Below are positions 36,523-45,122 of a DNA stretch of 64,000 nt, one piece after another. Positions within the stretch are counted from its first letter, which is position 1. Each line of letters begins with the position of its first letter. The DNA is taken from positions 1-64,000 of the forward strand of contig JAIUOW010000003.1 of NCBI GenBank assembly GCA_020161775.1. The letters are read 5' to 3'. The DNA is from Pseudomonadota bacterium (GTDB taxonomy: Bacteria; Pseudomonadota; Gammaproteobacteria; Burkholderiales; Burkholderiaceae_C). The notes beneath the pieces are model-generated. The model ran no database searches, was not told where the DNA came from, and was given only the letters and a program-made list of their open reading frames with translations. A program made the translations under genes and the position numbers.

Positions 36523-37254
36523 TCAGCGCGACAGCGCAACGCCGCAGCCTTCCAGCATGGTGCCATCCAGCACCGCGTCGGCCGAGCCGGGCAGCGTGTT
36601 GCCTGCCTTGTCGCGGCATTGCAGGTCCGTCAGCTTGAGGCTGAGGGTGCTGTTGCCCTGCTTTGCGGAATAGACGGTGGTGTTGGTGTTGGGGTCCGAC
36701 ACCGAGGTGGGGCGGGCAAACACCAGCGGCGGCGCACCGGCGCGCACCAGCGTGAGCCCGGGGCCAGGGCCGACATCAATGTGCCAGTCGCCGTCCACGC
36801 CGTGGCCGCGCCAGGTGACGCCACGGATGCGTGCGTCTTCAATCTGCGACATCAGCGTGATCTCGCGGCAGCTGAGGGATGGGCCGGGTTTGCGCTGCAG
36901 CACGGCCTCGCTGCCTTTTTCATGGAACAGGGCCGCGCCGTTTTCATAGCGCACACCGGACGCCGCGGGCACGCGCGTCAGCGGCATCTGGCAGCCACGG
37001 TCCAGGATGTCGGCGTTGGCGCCCTGGGGGTACAGCGTGACGGTGCGTTTGTCAGAACACAGCCAGACGCGGGCCAGCAGCGGTGCCGGCGGCGTCGCCG
37101 CTGCGGGTACCGCCACGGCGCCAGCAGAGGGCAGGGGGGGCAGGGCGGGTGCCATGCAGGTGGCGTGGCCCTCCAGCGTTTCAGGCGGGGGCCGGCTGGC
37201 GCAGCCTGACAGCACGATCCCCAGGGCCAGTGCGCTCAACGACAGTGCATTCAT
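36523..37254 (-). CDS. Lipoprotein with MliC-like and COG3650-like domains
   Basis: A 243-residue lipoprotein (signal MNALSLSALALGIVLSGC, lipobox LSGC). Residues 60-135 resemble the MliC lysozyme-inhibitor domain: VWLCSDKRTVTLYP, then the key SG-Y motif in AASGVRYENGAALFHEKGSE and a second Cys. Residues 140-240 resemble COG3650 (IRGVTWRGHGVDGDWHIDV through DLQCRD and LDGTMLEGCG). MliC proteins protect against host or predator C-type lysozyme. ATG at 37254 begins the signal. A strong terminator lies just upstream, so it probably starts its own transcript, possibly running into the dehydrogenase 15 bases downstream. Confidence 0.75.
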   Translation of the reverse strand: MNALSLSALALGIVLSGCASRPPPETLEGHATCMAPALPPLPSAGAVAVPAAATPPAPLLARVWLCSDKRTVTLYPQGANADILDRGCQMPLTRVPAASGVRYENGAALFHEKGSEAVLQRKPGPSLSCREITLMSQIEDARIRGVTWRGHGVDGDWHIDVGPGPGLTLVRAGAPPLVFARPTSVSDPNTNTTVYSAKQGNSTLSLKLTDLQCRDKAGNTLPGSADAVLDGTMLEGCGVALSR

Positions 37255-37287
37255 GCCCCTATCGTAGTGAAATTCCGTGACGGGGTG

Positions 37288-37324
37288 CAAAAAAGCCGGC
37301 TTGCCCTTGCGGGAAAGCCGGCTG
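37288..37324 (-). terminator. Terminator of the tctBA operon
   Basis: On the minus strand AGCCGGCTT-type arms pair (AGCCGGCTT...AAGCCGGCT, with GGG/CCC extension) and are followed by a run of six T. It sits 34 bases past the tctA stop. Confidence 0.85.
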
Positions 37325-37357
37325 AAGGCCGGGGCCAGGGTGCGGCCCCGGCGTCGC

Positions 37358-38869
37358 TCAGTCTTCCACGAATGCGACTTCCCGCCCTTTCTTGACGGCG
37401 GGCATCAGCACGATGACCAGCAGCAGCACTGCCGCGCCCAGCAGGCCGGCCGACAGCGGCCGCGTGACGAACACGCTCCAGTCACCGCGTGACAGCAGCA
37501 GCGCGCGGCGCAGGTTCTCTTCCATCATGGGCCCCAGGATGAAGCCCAGCAACAGCGGCGCGGGTTCGCAGCCCAGCTTGACGAAGGCGTAGCCGATGAA
37601 GCCGAAGATCGCGACCATCCAGATGTCGAAGGTGTTGTTGTTGGTCGAATACACGCCAATCGCACAGAACAGCACGATGGCCGGGAACAGGAAGCGGTAG
37701 GGCACGCTGAGCAGCTTGATCCACATGCCGATCAGCGGCAGGTTCAGGATCACCAGCATCAGGTTGCCAATCCACATGGACGCGATCAGGCCCCAGAACA
37801 GCTGCGGGTTGCTGGTCATGACCTGCGGGCCCGGCTGGATGTTGTGGATGGTCATCGCGCCCACCATCAGCGCCATCACGGCGTTGGGCGGAATGCCCAG
37901 CGTCAGCAGCGGGATGAACGAGGTCTGCGCACCGGCGTTGTTGGCCGATTCCGGCGCGGCCACGCCGCGGATATTGCCCTTGCCGAACGGCATTTCGCCG
38001 GGGTTGAGCCTGGTCTTCTTTTCCACCGTGTAGGCCGCGAACGCGGCCAGCAGCGCGCCGCCGCCGGGCAGGATGCCCAGCACCGAGCCCAGCGCCGTGC
38101 CGCGCAGCACGGCAGGCGCCATGTTCAGGAAGTCTGCCTTGGTGGGCAGCAGGCCCTGCACCTTGGCGGTGAACACCTCGCGCTTGTCTTCGGGTTGCGA
38201 CAGGTTGCTGATGATTTCACCGTAGCCGAACACACCCATGGCAATCACCACGAAGCCGATGCCGTCGGTCAGCTCCGGGATCTCGAAGCTGAAGCGGGCC
38301 ACGCCGGAATTGACGTCGGTGCCCACCAGGCCCAGCAGCAGGCCCAGCACGATCATGGAAATGGCCTTGATCAGCGAACCCGACGCCAGCACCACGGCAC
38401 CGATCAGCCCCAGGATCATCAGCGAGAAGTATTCGGCCGGGCCGAACTTGAACGCAACCTCGGTCAGCGGCGCGGCGAATGCCGCCAGGATCAGCGTGCC
38501 CACCGAGCCGGCAAAGAAAGACCCCAGACCCGCGGCCGCCAGCGCCGGCCCGGCGCGGCCCTGGCGTGCCATCTGGTAGCCGTCAATGCAGGTGACCACC
38601 GAAGACGACTCGCCCGGCAGGTTGACCAGGATGGCGGTGGTGGAGCCACCGTATTGCGCGCCGTAGTAGATGCCGGCGAGCATGATGAGCGCCGACACCG
38701 GCGGCAGCGCATAGGTGGCCGGCAGCAGCATGGCAATGGTGGCCACCGGGCCGATGCCCGGCAGCACGCCGATCAGTGTGCCCAGCACGCAGCCAATGAA
38801 GGCATAGAGCAGGTTGATGGGGGTGAAGGCGACGCCGAAGCCGGTCGCCAGATTGGCCAGCAAGTCCAT
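37358..38869 (-). CDS. tctA: Tripartite tricarboxylate transporter, large permease TctA
   Basis: A 503-residue membrane protein with about 12 helices. The family motif GTLIGVLPGIGPVATIAMLLP is near residues 30-50, and GILPGGGALLAAFAAY with GVAAPESANNAGAQTSFIPLLTLGIP lies in the second half. It forms the transport channel with TctB and takes citrate-like acids from a TctC/Bug protein. The order is tctB-tctA; no tctC is adjacent, so a remote Bug protein may serve it. Confidence 0.95.
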   Translation of the reverse strand: MDLLANLATGFGVAFTPINLLYAFIGCVLGTLIGVLPGIGPVATIAMLLPATYALPPVSALIMLAGIYYGAQYGGSTTAILVNLPGESSSVVTCIDGYQMARQGRAGPALAAAGLGSFFAGSVGTLILAAFAAPLTEVAFKFGPAEYFSLMILGLIGAVVLASGSLIKAISMIVLGLLLGLVGTDVNSGVARFSFEIPELTDGIGFVVIAMGVFGYGEIISNLSQPEDKREVFTAKVQGLLPTKADFLNMAPAVLRGTALGSVLGILPGGGALLAAFAAYTVEKKTRLNPGEMPFGKGNIRGVAAPESANNAGAQTSFIPLLTLGIPPNAVMALMVGAMTIHNIQPGPQVMTSNPQLFWGLIASMWIGNLMLVILNLPLIGMWIKLLSVPYRFLFPAIVLFCAIGVYSTNNNTFDIWMVAIFGFIGYAFVKLGCEPAPLLLGFILGPMMEENLRRALLLSRGDWSVFVTRPLSAGLLGAAVLLLVIVLMPAVKKGREVAFVED

Positions 38870-38881
38870 GAAAAAGTCTCC

Positions 38882-39370
38882 TCAACCGCTGATGAAGGTG
38901 GGCCACACGGGGATCTGCAGCTTCAGCAGCAGGATGAAAGCGATGTAGCTGCCCGCTGCCAGGATGGCTGCCAGGATCAGCACCTCGCGCAGACGGAAGG
39001 TTTCACCGGCCAGGCTGGCCACGAGGGTCAGGCCGAAGATGCCGATGATCAGGCCCATGGCCGGCACGCCCACGCTGGGCAGCCCGCCCAGCAGCACGCC
39101 AAACAGCAGGTTGGCCCCCAGGATGTAGGCCAGCGGCTTCCAGGCCCAGCGGCCGATCGGCTCGCCGTCCTCGGTCTCCACCACCAGCGCCTGGAACATG
39201 ATGGCGGCGCCCAGCAGCGACAGCACCACCCCCAGCATCAGCGGGAAATAGCCCGGCCCCATGCGGGCGCCTTCGCCAATGGTGTACGTGGTGGCGCCCC
39301 AGGCGAACGCCACGCCCGCGGCGCTGAACATGGCGCCCGCGGCAAAGTCTTTCTGGCTCTTGATCTTCAT
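38882..39370 (-). CDS. tctB: Tripartite tricarboxylate transporter, small permease TctB
   Basis: A 162-residue protein with four predicted helices, matching the TctB family (FAAGAMFSAAGVAFAWGA, TYTIGEGARMGPGYFPLMLG). MGPGYFP is the diagnostic sequence. It precedes tctA by 12 bases. Divergent from the two-component genes tctDE, which in Salmonella-type systems activate tctCBA in response to tricarboxylates. Confidence 0.92.
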   Translation of the reverse strand: MKIKSQKDFAAGAMFSAAGVAFAWGATTYTIGEGARMGPGYFPLMLGVVLSLLGAAIMFQALVVETEDGEPIGRWAWKPLAYILGANLLFGVLLGGLPSVGVPAMGLIIGIFGLTLVASLAGETFRLREVLILAAILAAGSYIAFILLLKLQIPVWPTFISG

Positions 39371-39437
39371 GTGAACGGGTCAAAGTTGGACGGAGTGCCT
39401 GTTTATCGGTCCGGGGCACTGACCTGTGGCTGACCAG

Positions 39438-39463
39438 GCCGCTACGTGATAACGCGTAGCGGC
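39438..39463. promoter_or_regulatory. Perfect 9-bp inverted repeat in the tctB/tctD intergenic region
   Basis: GCCGCTACG-N8-CGTAGCGGC lies between the divergent tctBA and tctDE operons, 24 bases upstream of tctD. It could be a TctD binding site or a short transcribed hairpin (it is followed by only three T). An operator is favoured by position. Confidence 0.45.
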
Positions 39464-39486
39464 TTTGGCGCAGAATCGCGGGTGTC

Positions 39487-40188
39487 ATGCGAATCCTGCT
39501 GGTTGAAGACGATCAGGTCCTGCGCGATGTCATGGTGCAAAGCCTGGGCGACGCGGGCCATCGCGTGGACGTGGCCGAAACCGTGGAGCAGGCCGAGCAC
39601 CTGTGGCGCGTGCAGCCGTTTGATGCCGTGCTGCTGGACCTGAACCTGCCGCTGTCCGGCGCGGCCCATGCGGGCCTGGGCAGTGGCCTGCGGGCGCTGC
39701 GCAGCGCCCGCGCACGCGGCGACCGCACGCCGGTGCTGGTGCTCACCGCGCGCAACCGCACCGAAGAGCGCATTGCCGGGCTGGATGCCGGTGCCGACGA
39801 CTACCTGGGCAAGCCGTTCGACCTGGCCGAGGTCGAGGCGCGGCTGCGCGCGCTGGTGCGCCGCACCCAGGGCACCGACGACCTGGTGCAGGTGGGCGAG
39901 CTGCAGCTGGACCGCCGCGCGCGCCGCCTGGGCCGCGCGGGCCAGCCCATGGACCTGCCCGCGCGCGAGTTCGAGGTGCTGTGGGAACTGATGACGCCGG
40001 TGGGCCGCGTGGTCAGCAAGCGGGAGCTGTCGGACAAGCTGTCCGAGCTGGACGAGGCGCTGGGCGACAACGCGCTGGAAGCCTTCATTTCGCGGCTGCG
40101 CAAGAAGCTGCAGGGCTCGGGCGCGCACATCCGCACGCTGCGCGGCCTGGGCTATGTGCTGGAGGCCGGGGTTGACCGCGCCAGCTGA
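39487..40188 (+). CDS. tctD: OmpR-family response regulator (TctD-like)
   Basis: This 233-residue regulator has receiver motifs LVEDDQ, D-box VLLDLNLPLSG, LTARN and the lysine of YLGKPFD. The C-terminal winged helix has LPAREFEVLWELMTPVGRVVSKREL and ISRLRKKLQGSGAHIRTLRGLGY. An insertion of about 8 residues (GAAHAGLGSG) follows the phospho-acceptor loop. Divergence from tctBA and linkage to a TctE-like kinase suggest control of tricarboxylate uptake. Confidence 0.9.
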   Translation: MRILLVEDDQVLRDVMVQSLGDAGHRVDVAETVEQAEHLWRVQPFDAVLLDLNLPLSGAAHAGLGSGLRALRSARARGDRTPVLVLTARNRTEERIAGLDAGADDYLGKPFDLAEVEARLRALVRRTQGTDDLVQVGELQLDRRARRLGRAGQPMDLPAREFEVLWELMTPVGRVVSKRELSDKLSELDEALGDNALEAFISRLRKKLQGSGAHIRTLRGLGYVLEAGVDRAS

Positions 40189-41596
40189 TCCGGCGCGCGC
40201 GCGACCGTCGCTGCTGCACCGGCTGCTGCGCGACGTGATGGTGCCCCTGGCCCTCACATGGGCCGTGGGCACCGCCGTGATGATCGGCGTGGCCAGCCAT
40301 TTCACGCAGCTGGCATTTGACCGCTCGCTGCTGGATGACGCGTACCTTGTCGCGTCCAACGTGCACATGAGCGACAACCGGCTGGCGCTGGCGCTGTCGC
40401 CGCGGGAGCTGGGCTCCGTGCTGTTTGACCAGAACGAAACGGCCTACCTGGCCCTGGTGGACCCCGCGGGCGCGCACATCGAAGGCACGCAGGGCTTGCA
40501 GCCGAGCCCGCCTGTCGGTGAAGCCGTGTACCGCTTTTCCTACATCCGCCATGACGGGCGCAACCTGCGCGCCGTGACGCTGCGCCGCGAACGGCCCGCG
40601 CCCTTCATGGTGGTGATGGCGCAGACCACGCAAAGCCGCCGTGCCATGCTGCAGCGCCTGCTGGCCTGGTCGGCGGCGCCCCAGCTGGCCTTGCTGGCCG
40701 TGCTGGCGTGGTGGCTGCGCCGCGCCATCGCGCGCGACATGCAGCCGCTGGCGGCGCTGCAGCAGGCCGTGGACCGGCGCGACGCGCGCGACCTGGCGCC
40801 GGTGGATGCCGACGCCAGCACCCGCGACGTGGAGCGGCTGGCGCAGGCCATCAATTCGCTGCTCACGCGGCTGGACGACAGCGTGCGCGCGCAGCGTGAA
40901 TTTGCCGGCAATGTGGCGCACGAGCTGCGCACGCCGCTGGCGGGCATCCGCGCGCTGGCGGACTATGGCCTGTCGCATGCCGACCCGGCGGTATGGCGCG
41001 GCCAGCTGCAGCGCATCGTGGGCAGCCAGGCGCGCGCCAGCCGCCTGGTGGACCAGCTGCTGGCGCTGGCGCTGGCCGACGAGGCGCGCGCCCACATCAC
41101 GTTGCAGCCGGTGGCGCTGGACGTGGCGGTGCGCGACGCGGTGCTTCGGTTCCTGCCACGCGCCGACGCGCAGGGCGTGGACCTGGGCGCGCGTGGCGCG
41201 GAAGACCCGGTGTGGGTAATGGCCGAGCCCACCTTGCTGGAGGGGCTGCTGAACAACCTGCTGGACAACGCGCTGCGCTATGGCCGTCCGGCGGACGGCA
41301 GCACCCCGCGTGTGACGGTGGAGGTGGCCTGCGATGCCCGCGAGGTGGTGCTGGCCGTGGTGGACAACGGCCCCGGCCTGCCGCCCGGCACGGCCCAGCG
41401 CCTGGCGCGGCGCTGGGCCCAGGGCGAAGAGGGCATTGCGCTGCGCCAGGGCGCAGGCCTGGGGCTGGCCATCGTCACGCAATACGCCGCGCTGATGGAT
41501 GCGCGCTGGTCCGTCAGCGCGCCGCCGCAGGGGCCGGGCCTGAGCGCCAGCGTGGTGCTGGCGCGGGCTGCGGTGGGGCAAGCTGGCGTCGGTTAA
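40172..41596 (+). CDS. tctE: Sensor histidine kinase (TctE-like)
   Basis: A membrane kinase of about 474 residues with two TM segments (PLALTWAVGTAVMIGVA and APQLALLAVLAWWL) flanking a periplasmic sensor of about 130 residues. HAMP and HisKA follow with the phospho-accepting His in NVAHELRTPLAGIRAL. HATPase_c has NNLLDNALRYG, DNGPGLP and GAGLGLAIV. TTG at 40172 is preferred (GGAGG six bases before); an ATG at 40154 also fits. It overlaps tctD by 17 bases. Confidence 0.88.
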   Translation: MTAPADPARARPSLLHRLLRDVMVPLALTWAVGTAVMIGVASHFTQLAFDRSLLDDAYLVASNVHMSDNRLALALSPRELGSVLFDQNETAYLALVDPAGAHIEGTQGLQPSPPVGEAVYRFSYIRHDGRNLRAVTLRRERPAPFMVVMAQTTQSRRAMLQRLLAWSAAPQLALLAVLAWWLRRAIARDMQPLAALQQAVDRRDARDLAPVDADASTRDVERLAQAINSLLTRLDDSVRAQREFAGNVAHELRTPLAGIRALADYGLSHADPAVWRGQLQRIVGSQARASRLVDQLLALALADEARAHITLQPVALDVAVRDAVLRFLPRADAQGVDLGARGAEDPVWVMAEPTLLEGLLNNLLDNALRYGRPADGSTPRVTVEVACDAREVVLAVVDNGPGLPPGTAQRLARRWAQGEEGIALRQGAGLGLAIVTQYAALMDARWSVSAPPQGPGLSASVVLARAAVGQAGVG

Positions 41597-41669
41597 CATG
41601 CCAGCGGGCCGGCCCCCATGGCCGGCCACGTCGCTCGGACGGTTCCGGGCGCTTACGTGAAAGTCCAAC

Positions 41670-42887
41670 ATGACCGCTTCTTCCAGCGCGAAGCGCCGCT
41701 TTGCGCGCATTGACCGCCTTCCCCCCTACGTCTTCAACATCACGGCCGAGCTCAAGCTCGCCGCCCGCCGCCGGGGCGAGGACATCATCGACATGAGCAT
41801 GGGCAACCCCGATGGCGCAACGCCCGCGCACATCGTGGCCAAGCTGACCGAAGTGGCGCAGCGCCCGGACACCCATGGCTATTCGGCCAGCAAGGGCATC
41901 CCCCGGCTGCGCCGCGCCATCAGCCACTGGTACCGCGAGCGCTACGGCGTGGACATCAACCCCGACACCGAGGCCATCGTCACCATCGGCTCCAAGGAAG
42001 GCCTGGCCCACCTGATGCTCGCCACGCTGGACCGCGGCGACACCGTGCTGGTGCCCGACCCGAGCTACCCCATCCACATCTACGGCGCGGTGATCGCGGG
42101 CGCCGACATCCGCAGCGTGCCGGTGTCGCCCGACGTGGACTTCTTCGCCGAGCTTGAAAAGACCATCCGCGGCAGCTACCCCAAGCCCAAGATGATGATC
42201 TTCGGCTTCCCGTCCAACCCGACGGCGCAGTGCGTGGAGCTGGATTTCTTTGAACGCGTGATCGCGCTGGCCAAGAAGCACGACATCCTGGTGGTGCACG
42301 ACCTGGCGTACGCCGACATCGTGTATGACGGCTGGAAGGCGCCGTCCATCATGCAGGTGCCCGGCGCCAAGGACGTGGCGGTGGAATTCTTCACGCTGTC
42401 CAAGAGCTACAACATGGCGGGCTGGCGCATCGGCTTCATGGTGGGCAATGCCGACCTGGTGGCCGCGCTGGCGCGCATCAAGAGCTACCACGACTACGGC
42501 ACGTTCACGCCGCTGCAGGTGGCGGCCATTGCCGCGCTGGAAGGCGACCAGGCCTGCGTGAAGGAGATCGCCGCGCAGTACCAGCGCCGCCGGGACGTGC
42601 TCTACAAGGGCCTGCTGGATGCGGGCTGGGCCGTGGAATGCCCCAAGGCCAGCATGTACATCTGGGCGCGCATCCCGCAGGCGTACCGCAAGCTGGGTTC
42701 GCTGGAGTTCTCGCGCCAGCTGCTGGAAAAGGCCAGGGTGTGCGTGTCACCCGGCATCGGCTTTGGCGACCACGGCGACGAGCATGTGCGCTTTGCGCTG
42801 ATCGAGAATGAGCCGCGCATCCGCCAGGCGGTGCGCGGCATCAAGGCCATGTTCAAGGCCGACGGGTTGATGCCGCCTGTCGCGTGA
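41670..42887 (+). CDS. alaC: Alanine aminotransferase AlaC
   Basis: A 405-residue class I PLP aminotransferase that makes alanine from pyruvate with glutamate. It begins with the AlaC-type [23 protein letters not shown] contacts are [17 protein letters not shown] (Asn) and DLAYAD (Asp/Tyr). The Schiff-base lysine is in [15 protein letters not shown]. The length and N terminus match E. coli AlaC (YfdZ). No operon partner is evident; the intergenic regions are short on both sides. Confidence 0.93.
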   Translation: MTASSSAKRRFARIDRLPPYVFNITAELKLAARRRGEDIIDMSMGNPDGATPAHIVAKLTEVAQRPDTHGYSASKGIPRLRRAISHWYRERYGVDINPDTEAIVTIGSKEGLAHLMLATLDRGDTVLVPDPSYPIHIYGAVIAGADIRSVPVSPDVDFFAELEKTIRGSYPKPKMMIFGFPSNPTAQCVELDFFERVIALAKKHDILVVHDLAYADIVYDGWKAPSIMQVPGAKDVAVEFFTLSKSYNMAGWRIGFMVGNADLVAALARIKSYHDYGTFTPLQVAAIAALEGDQACVKEIAAQYQRRRDVLYKGLLDAGWAVECPKASMYIWARIPQAYRKLGSLEFSRQLLEKARVCVSPGIGFGDHGDEHVRFALIENEPRIRQAVRGIKAMFKADGLMPPVA

Positions 42888-42906
42888 ACGGGGTGGCCGC
42901 GGACGC

Positions 42907-43368
42907 TTACTTCGCGGGCTGGATCACGAGCACCGGGTCGGACGTCCTGGGCTCGACCACCACCGAGGTGGCATTGGCGGGCACCACCACGGTTTCCACC
43001 TCGCGGATCACGCCGCCCCCGGCCACGCTGCCACTGGTGCTGCCATAGCCGGCGATGCGGGCCTGGCAGGCGGCCTTGTCCTCGCCGGTCAGCACGTCGC
43101 AGCGGGCCAGGGCATTGGCGGCGTAGTTGGTGCCGCTGTCCAGCACGCCGCGGCGCTTGTCGGCGGCGGCGTTGTTGGCCTCGCGCAGGCAGGTGGCCCG
43201 GTCCTGTTGCGTCTTGCCGCTGTTGCATGCGGCGCGCTCGCTCTGGGTATTGCCGCTGTTGTCGATGCCGGTGGTGCCGGTCGCGACCTGGGCGGTGGCG
43301 GCCATGGTGGCCAGAAGCGTCGTGGCGCCAAGCAGCACCAGGCTCTTGCGGAGGTTGAATGTGTTCAT
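42907..43368 (-). CDS. Exported Cys-containing hypothetical protein
   Basis: A 153-residue protein with a signal peptide (SLVLLGATTLLATMAATAQV). The mature part carries spaced cysteines in ERAACNSGKTQQDRATCLRE and ARCDVLTGEDKAACQARIAG, a repeated C-x(9)-C pattern that predicts disulfides in the periplasm, then a Val-rich C-terminal tail ending SDPVLVIQPAK. I recall similar proteins as common uncharacterised secreted proteins of Comamonadaceae. ATG at 43368 has CAGGAG six bases upstream. Confidence 0.75.
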   Translation of the reverse strand: MNTFNLRKSLVLLGATTLLATMAATAQVATGTTGIDNSGNTQSERAACNSGKTQQDRATCLREANNAAADKRRGVLDSGTNYAANALARCDVLTGEDKAACQARIAGYGSTSGSVAGGGVIREVETVVVPANATSVVVEPRTSDPVLVIQPAK

Positions 43369-43545
43369 GGTGGGCTCCTGAAATGGGTCGAATGAAGGTT
43401 CGATACAGCCAAGTCTAGGAACGGCACCGCCAATGACCTGAAGGGCGGCGCGCCTACGCGCCGGACGCGTATGACGCATCGGCGCGTAGGAGCCGTCCGG
43501 CATGGTGCGGCTGCCCCTGGGGAGCGGCGATGCGATGATCGCGGC

Positions 43546-44049
43546 ATGAGCCTACCGCCCGACGCCCCGTTCATTCCCCCCTCCTGGCAATCACCGGCGC
43601 CCGACGGCACGGGGCTGGAGGTGGAACTGTTCCCCAGCGTGCTGATGCTGGCGGCCGGCACGCTGTTCCAGCGCAACATCTTCCGTCCCATCCTGGAGCC
43701 CAGCGGCATCGGGGTGGCCGAATGGCGCGTGCTGCTGTCGCTCAACCATTACGGCGAAGCCACCGCCGCGCAGATCGTGGACCGCTCATGGATGGACAAG
43801 GCGCAGGTCAGCCGGGCCGCGCTGGCGCTGGAAGAGCGCGGCCTGATCGGGCGCAGGCAGGACCCCGCGCATGCCAGGCGCGTGATCCTGAGCAGCACGC
43901 GCAAGGGGGAGGCGCTGTACGCGCGCGTGCATGCGCAAGCCCAGCGCGAGCAGGCCCGGCTGCTGGCGCTGCTCGAACCCGACGAGCGCCGTGGCCTGTA
44001 CCTGGCCCTGCAGAAAATCATCCGCCACGCGCAGGGGCTGGCGGAGTAG
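43546..44049 (+). CDS. MarR-family transcriptional regulator
   Basis: A 167-residue winged-helix regulator. The recognition region is EWRVLLSLNHYGEATAAQIV through MDKAQVSRAALALEERGLI, and the wing is RRQDPAHARRVILSSTRKGE. ATG at 43546 (MSLPPDAPF) begins the family-like N terminus. A perfect palindrome overlapping the downstream promoter (44068-44089) is the likely operator, so it should repress the Bug/dehydrogenase/enolase operon that begins 80 bases later on the same strand. Confidence 0.88.
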   Translation: MSLPPDAPFIPPSWQSPAPDGTGLEVELFPSVLMLAAGTLFQRNIFRPILEPSGIGVAEWRVLLSLNHYGEATAAQIVDRSWMDKAQVSRAALALEERGLIGRRQDPAHARRVILSSTRKGEALYARVHAQAQREQARLLALLEPDERRGLYLALQKIIRHAQGLAE

Positions 44050-44067
44050 CGCAAGGGTAAAGACCGA

Positions 44068-44100
44068 TAGTGTTGACATGACAACACTACTTCCCATAAA
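44068..44100 (+). promoter_or_regulatory. Promoter with overlapping MarR-type operator
   Basis: The palindrome TAGTGTTG-N6-CAACACTA (44068-44089) contains a consensus -35 TTGACA at 44073-44078. A CATAAA -10 follows at 44095-44100 (16-base spacer). Binding to the palindrome would block polymerase. It lies between the marR stop and the Bug start. Confidence 0.65.
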
Positions 44101-44129
44101 GTCCGGGTCGACAACAAGGAGACATTGCC

Positions 44130-45122
44130 ATGACACAGTGGACCCGCCGCCACGCCGCGCTCGGCCTGGCCGCCGCTGCCGCCCTGCCGGCCGCCTTCCC
44201 GGTGCGCGCGCAGGACGACGCCTGGCCCAGCCGCCCCGTGCGCCTGGTCACCTGGTCCGCCGCGGGCGGCACCATCGACATCTTCACGCGGCTGGTGGCC
44301 GACCACCTGCAGAAGGCGTGGGGCCAACCCGTGACCGTGGACAACCGCGTGGGCGCCGCCGGCATCCTGGCGACTGACCATGTGGCCAAGTCGCGCGCGG
44401 ACGGCTACACGATCCTGGTGACGGCCGCCACGGCGCAGATCCACAACGTGCTGCTCAAGGCCAAGCTGCCCTACGACCCCGACAAGGACCTGGTGCCGCT
44501 GTCGCTGCTGGCGCGCGGCCGCTACGCCTTCGTTGCGCCGGCCCAGGCGCCCTACAGCACCGTGCGCGAATTCGTCGAACACGCGCGCGGCCGTCCGCAG
44601 GGCCTGAGCTTCGGTTCCTGGGGCCAGGGCTCGGCCGGCCACCTGCTGGGCGTGCAACTGGCGCAGCAGAACAGGATCACGCTCGTGCACGCGGCCTACA
44701 AGGGCGGCGACGTCGCCACCGTGACCGACATGGTCGGCGGCGTGCTGGACGCGGCCTTCGTGACGCAGGGCACGGCCAAGATCCATTCGCGCAGCGGCAA
44801 GATCAAGGTGCTGGCGGTCGCCGGCGAGGGCCGTGCGCCCAGCATGCCGAACGTGCCCACCTTCGCCGACGCGGGCTTCAAGGGCTTCGAGGTATCGGGC
44901 TGGATCGCCGCGTTCGCGCCGGCCGGCACGCCGCCGGCCGTGGTGCAGAAAATCGCCGCCACGATGCGCAGCGTCATGGCGCAGCCGGCGGTCGCGGCAC
45001 GCAGTGACGAGCTGGAGTTCGAAGCCGTGGGCAGCACGGCGGCCGCGCTGATGGACACGCAGAAAACCGATTTCGCCCGCTGGGCGCAGATGGTGCAGGC
45101 TTCCGGCCTCAAACCCGAATGA
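44130..45122 (+). CDS. Bug/TctC-type periplasmic solute-binding protein
   Basis: A 330-residue Bug-family protein with a Tat-like signal (TRRHAALGLAAAAALPAAFP, RR present) and the family start WPSRPVRLVTWSAAGGTIDI. The loop differs from the common PFPPGG in having SAAGGT. VDNRVGAAGILATDHVAKS and LPYDPDKDLVPLSLLA follow. Coupled by ATGA to the dehydrogenase. With the two enzymes after it, it probably binds a sugar acid or hydroxy acid. Confidence 0.9.
   Translation: MTQWTRRHAALGLAAAAALPAAFPVRAQDDAWPSRPVRLVTWSAAGGTIDIFTRLVADHLQKAWGQPVTVDNRVGAAGILATDHVAKSRADGYTILVTAATAQIHNVLLKAKLPYDPDKDLVPLSLLARGRYAFVAPAQAPYSTVREFVEHARGRPQGLSFGSWGQGSAGHLLGVQLAQQNRITLVHAAYKGGDVATVTDMVGGVLDAAFVTQGTAKIHSRSGKIKVLAVAGEGRAPSMPNVPTFADAGFKGFEVSGWIAAFAPAGTPPAVVQKIAATMRSVMAQPAVAARSDELEFEAVGSTAAALMDTQKTDFARWAQMVQASGLKPE

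Noticed and set aside
40085-41710. Long open frame antisense to tctE
   Set aside because: No motif, and it opposes a well-supported histidine kinase frame.
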